A DNA stretch of 64,000 bases from JBBQKG01 sp038326655 (lineage in GTDB: Bacteria; Actinomycetota; Thermoleophilia; Solirubrobacterales; JBBDJG01), in the NCBI GenBank assembly GCA_038326655.1, contig JBBQKG010000015.1, positions 9,004 to 73,003 on the forward strand, given 5' to 3'. This document shows, piece after piece, positions 61,412 through 64,000 of the stretch (its first letter is position 1; every line of letters starts with the position of its first letter). A model generated the notes under the pieces. That model saw only the letters and a list, made by a program, of their open reading frames with translations, made no database searches and was not told the origin of the DNA. The translations under genes were made by a program, and so were the position numbers.

Positions 61412-61936
61412 ATGCGCGCACATTCCCCTGGGCGCAGGCTCACGGTCGCCGTCGGCCTCGCCGCCCTGACCCTGCTCACCTTCGCCTGCGTCGCGTTCGG
61501 CAAGGCGAGCCATGCCGGCTGGCCCAAGGTCGACGGCGTCCTGCGGATGAACAGCCATGACGAGAGCCGACCCTTGAGCGGCGTCCCCGACCGCCACAAC
61601 GAGCTGCTCGGCGGCCACGGCAGCGACACGATCTACGCGGGCCGTACGGGCGACGTGATCTGGGGCGACTACAAGCCGTGCTGCCAGCCCGCGGGCCAGG
61701 TCGACAACCTCTACGGCGGCCCCGGCCGGGACTTCATCTACGCGAGCCACGGGACGAACTTCATCCACACCGGCGGCGGCCGCGACGTCGTCCACGCTCA
61801 CTTCGGCCGCGGCGGCGAGATCCACTGCGACTCGCCGGACGTGCTCGTCTACATTAGCCACCGCAGCCGCAAGCGCTACCGCCTCTTCGGCTGCCACCGC
61901 CTCGACTTCAGGCCGGAGCGGATGCGGCGCGGGTAG
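61412..61936 (+). CDS. Secreted protein with RTX-like (GGxGxD) repeats under a cyclic di-AMP riboswitch
   Basis: The product is 174 residues with a signal peptide or N-terminal anchor (LTVAVGLAALTLLTFACVAF). The centre carries hemolysin-type calcium-binding repeats: LLGGHGSDTIYAGRTGDVIW, LYGGPGRDFIYASHGTN and HTGGGRDVVHAHFGRGG. They should form a parallel beta roll. Four Cys lie in the mature part (KPCCQPAG, IHCDSPD, LFGCHR). The tail is basic (RSRKRYR). ATG 61412 has AAGGAG ten bases upstream, at the end of the riboswitch. Expected role: cell surface, calcium-dependent; the precise function is unknown. Confidence 0.85.
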   Translation: MRAHSPGRRLTVAVGLAALTLLTFACVAFGKASHAGWPKVDGVLRMNSHDESRPLSGVPDRHNELLGGHGSDTIYAGRTGDVIWGDYKPCCQPAGQVDNLYGGPGRDFIYASHGTNFIHTGGGRDVVHAHFGRGGEIHCDSPDVLVYISHRSRKRYRLFGCHRLDFRPERMRRG

Positions 61937-61951
61937 CGCCGCGGCGCGTTT

Positions 61952-62248
61952 CTACGAGGTCGCCGCCGGCTGCGGGTCGGGCCGGATCACGACCGTGTCC
62001 ATCACCGGGGTGATCTCGTCGGCCGGCATGCCGACGCGCAGGGCGTGGTCGCGGATGGCGTCGGGACTGCTCGCCTCGTAGATGCAGATGCTGCCGAGCG
62101 TCCCGTCGTCGTCCAGGACGTAGGTGCGGATCCAGCGGACGTCGTCGCTCATCTCCTCGTCGCCGATCTTGCCCGACCGCGCAGCGACCTCCTCGAGCTC
62201 CTGGGGCGACTTCCATGCCTCGCGACGGCGGATTGCGAACAGCTGCAT
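61952..62248 (-). CDS. DUF4242-like small protein
   Basis: A 98-residue protein of the DUF4242 type, a ferredoxin-like fold with some nickel-binding members: LEEVAARSGKIGDE, VRWIRTYVLDDDGTLG, SICIYEASSPDAIRDHALRV and the closing GMPADEITPVMDTVV. ATG 62248 has AAGGAGGAG upstream, and TAGGTT at about 62285 on the minus strand may be its -10. It is convergent with the RTX-like gene and divergent from the glyoxalase gene. Function unknown. Confidence 0.82.
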   Translation of the reverse strand: MQLFAIRRREAWKSPQELEEVAARSGKIGDEEMSDDVRWIRTYVLDDDGTLGSICIYEASSPDAIRDHALRVGMPADEITPVMDTVVIRPDPQPAATS

Positions 62249-62324
62249 TGGCTCCTCCTTCGGTTTAGCGACCGGCAGTCGGTCGTAACCTAATCCATCC
62301 AGAGGGCCTCCGAGCGCGCTGCGC

Positions 62325-62330
62325 TAGCCT
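62325..62330 (+). promoter_or_regulatory. -10 box TAGCCT, leaderless start
   Basis: TAGCCT ends 6 bases before ATG 62337. Confidence 0.5.
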
Positions 62331-62336
62331 CACCGG

Positions 62337-62663
62337 ATGCTCGCACTGGTGGAGTTCCCCGCCGACGATACGGAGCGCGCCCTGCGCTTCTGGAGCGGTC
62401 TGCTTGGAGAGGACCTCGAGCCTCGCGGCGAGGGCGAGGGCTCCGGGTGGCAGTCGGGCGGCGCGAGCGCGCCGGCGGTCGGCGTGCACGAGCGCGGGCA
62501 AGGCCCGGGCGACTCGTTCTCGCTGCCCTACTTCGAGGTGAGCGACATGGCGGAGGCGCTGGAGCGGGTGACCGCGCTTGGCGGCAGCCTGATTCACCCC
62601 GGCGAGCGCTGGTCGATCTGCAAGGACTCCGAGGGCAGCCCGTTCGGGCTCGCGGCGCGATGA
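62337..62663 (+). CDS. Glyoxalase/VOC family protein
   Basis: A 108-residue VOC-superfamily protein: LVEFPADDTERALRFWSGLL, a Gly/Ser-rich loop, LPYFEVSDMAEALERVTALG and the closing CKDSEGSPFGLAA. The metal-ligand positions usually held by His and Glu are only partly present (one Glu in PYFEV), so it may be a binding protein rather than an enzyme. ATG 62337 is supported by its -10 box. The MFS gene starts within its stop codon (ATGA). Confidence 0.85.
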   Translation: MLALVEFPADDTERALRFWSGLLGEDLEPRGEGEGSGWQSGGASAPAVGVHERGQGPGDSFSLPYFEVSDMAEALERVTALGGSLIHPGERWSICKDSEGSPFGLAAR

Positions 62664-64000
62664 CCGAACGCCAGCGCTTCACGCTGATCATCGTCTGCAC
62701 GGCCACCTTCATGCTGCTGCTCGACATCACGGTGGTGAACGTCGCGCTGCCGAGCATCCAGCGGTCGCTGCACGGCAGCTTCACCGACCTGCAGTGGGTG
62801 GTGGACGCCTATTCGCTGATGCTCGCGACGCTGCTGCTGACGGCGGGCTCGCTCGCCGACCTGCTCGGGCGGCGGCGGGTGTTCGTGGTCGGTCTGGGCC
62901 TGTTCTCGGCGGCGTCGTTCCTGTGTGGCCTCGCGACCACGCCGCTGTTCCTGAACCTCGCACGAGGCCTGCAGGGAGTGGGCGGAGCGATCATGTTCGC
63001 GACTTCGCTGGCGCTGCTGGCGCAGGAGTTCGAGGGCAAGGAGCGGGGGTTCGCATTCGGGATCTGGGGCGCCACGATCGGCGGCGCCGTCGCGATCGGC
63101 CCGCTGGTGGGTGGCGCGCTCACCTCCGCCTTCGGGTGGGAGTGGATCTTCTTCGTGAACGTCCCGATCGGCGTCGCGGCGATGTTCGCGGCGATGCGCT
63201 ACATCCACGAGTCGCGCGATCCCGACGCGGGCCGGATCGACTGGGTCGGGTTGGTGACGTTCTCGGGTTCGCTCTTCTGCCTGGTATTCGCGTTGATCCG
63301 CGGTAACGACAAGGGGTGGGGGAGCACGCTGATCGTGACGTTGCTGGTGGTGTCGGCCGTGCTGATGGCGGGCTTCCTGATCGCGGAGGCGGTGCAGGAG
63401 CGCCCGATGTTCGACCTGGGGTTGTTCCGCAAGCCCGCATTCGTGGGCGCGTCACTGGCGGCGTTCGCGCTGTCGGCCTCGATGTTCTCGATGTTCCTCT
63501 ATCTCACGCTCTACATCCAGAACGCGCTCGGCTACTCGCCATTGGAGTCCGGGCTGCGCTTCCTGCCGCTCTCGGTGCTGGCGTTCGCCGTCGGCCCGGT
63601 CGCGGGCCGCCTCTCGGCGCGCGTGCCCGTGCGACTGCTGATCGGCGGTGGGCTCGCGCTCGTCGGCGTCGGGCTGCTGCTGATGAGCGGCCTCGACGCG
63701 CAGTCGGACTGGACCGCACTGCTCGCGGGCTTCCTCGTCGGTGGCGTCGGCATCGGCCTCGTCAACGCGCCGCTGGCGTCGACGGCAGTCAGCGTCGTGC
63801 CGCCGCGCAAGGCCGGCGTCGGCTCGGGCATCAACTCGACATTTCGCCAAGTCGGCATCGCCACCGGGATCGCCGGGCTCGGCGCGCTGTTCCAGCATCT
63901 GCTCGAGGGCAAGGCGACGGGCGCGCTGGCGCGCGTGCCGGTCGAGGCGCTCGCGACGGGCGATCCGCGGGTCGCCGGGTCCGCCGGGCGCGAGGCGTTC
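62660..64000 (+). CDS. MFS exporter, DHA2 (EmrB/QacA) type, 3' end cut by window edge
   Basis: 447 codons are visible and the frame is open at the right edge. The 14-helix DHA2 type is indicated by the N-terminal motif D1 LDITVVNVALPSI near residue 22, motif A in GSLADLLGRRRVF, motif C-like GATIGGAVAIGPLVGG near residue 134, and the large internal hydrophobic segments thereafter. It probably exports drugs or toxic metabolites. ATG 62660 overlaps the glyoxalase stop, so both come from one message. About 20-60 residues are expected to be missing. Confidence 0.92.
   Translation, partial: MTERQRFTLIIVCTATFMLLLDITVVNVALPSIQRSLHGSFTDLQWVVDAYSLMLATLLLTAGSLADLLGRRRVFVVGLGLFSAASFLCGLATTPLFLNLARGLQGVGGAIMFATSLALLAQEFEGKERGFAFGIWGATIGGAVAIGPLVGGALTSAFGWEWIFFVNVPIGVAAMFAAMRYIHESRDPDAGRIDWVGLVTFSGSLFCLVFALIRGNDKGWGSTLIVTLLVVSAVLMAGFLIAEAVQERPMFDLGLFRKPAFVGASLAAFALSASMFSMFLYLTLYIQNALGYSPLESGLRFLPLSVLAFAVGPVAGRLSARVPVRLLIGGGLALVGVGLLLMSGLDAQSDWTALLAGFLVGGVGIGLVNAPLASTAVSVVPPRKAGVGSGINSTFRQVGIATGIAGLGALFQHLLEGKATGALARVPVEALATGDPRVAGSAGREAF

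Overview
The window is 64 kb of GC-rich bacterial chromosome, almost fully coding, with a tRNA-Gln and one riboswitch. It looks like an actinobacterium of the Thermoleophilia (Gaiellales or Solirubrobacterales type). The reasons are the strongly G/C third codon positions, frequent GTG and TTG starts, stop/start overlaps between genes, many leaderless starts behind TAnnnT -10 boxes, a propionyl-CoA carboxylase with a B12-dependent mutase, a ROK kinase, LytR-CpsA-Psr and FtsB-type envelope genes, and a ydaO (cyclic di-AMP) riboswitch of the actinobacterial form. The placement is an inference from content, not from a search.

Layout. 1-5270 is mainly minus strand and holds propionate metabolism (carboxylase beta chain, mutase catalytic chain) with small unknowns. 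5326-9684 is a plus-strand operon: a MoaD domain fused to a thioesterase, then moaE, selA and selB. It joins molybdopterin and selenocysteine synthesis, which fits a selenocysteine- and molybdenum-dependent formate dehydrogenase elsewhere in the genome. 10020-21880 carries csrA, ftsB, eno, mazG, a PrsA/SurA-type foldase with a polyglutamine tail, mfd, pth and the L25 gene, mostly on the minus strand. 22430-26631 has a UbiB-family kinase and a large secreted seven-repeat propeller protein.

26658-29118 is glmU-prs. 29281-35441 is accessory: a TetR gene with a perfect palindromic operator, a PASTA lipoprotein, a polysaccharide deacetylase split by an in-frame amber codon, tRNA-Gln, a PucR-type regulator and a DedA-PAP2 fusion. 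35442-37106 is a TetR gene with two small genes behind it. 37082-42032 is the minus-strand run metG, EamA transporter, tatD, rsmA, ispE. 42132-50915 holds cell-wall and general genes (M23 peptidase, a serine protease of the SDH family, tandem GNAT, rsmI, ROK kinase, LCP protein, FmdB-type zinc ribbon).

51335-61200 has glycyl-tRNA synthetase, two secreted cysteine-motif paralogues on either side of a membrane glycosyltransferase, an overlapping enoyl-CoA hydratase group, a secreted metallophosphoesterase and recQ. The right end holds the cyclic di-AMP riboswitch in front of a secreted protein with RTX-like repeats, then an MFS exporter that runs off the edge.

The most unusual items are the MoaD-thioesterase fusion, the riboswitch-controlled RTX-like protein, the paired YGTN/GKCV secreted family, the amber-split deacetylase, the CAG-repeat tail that overlaps the start of mazG, and the regular leaderless promoter signature.
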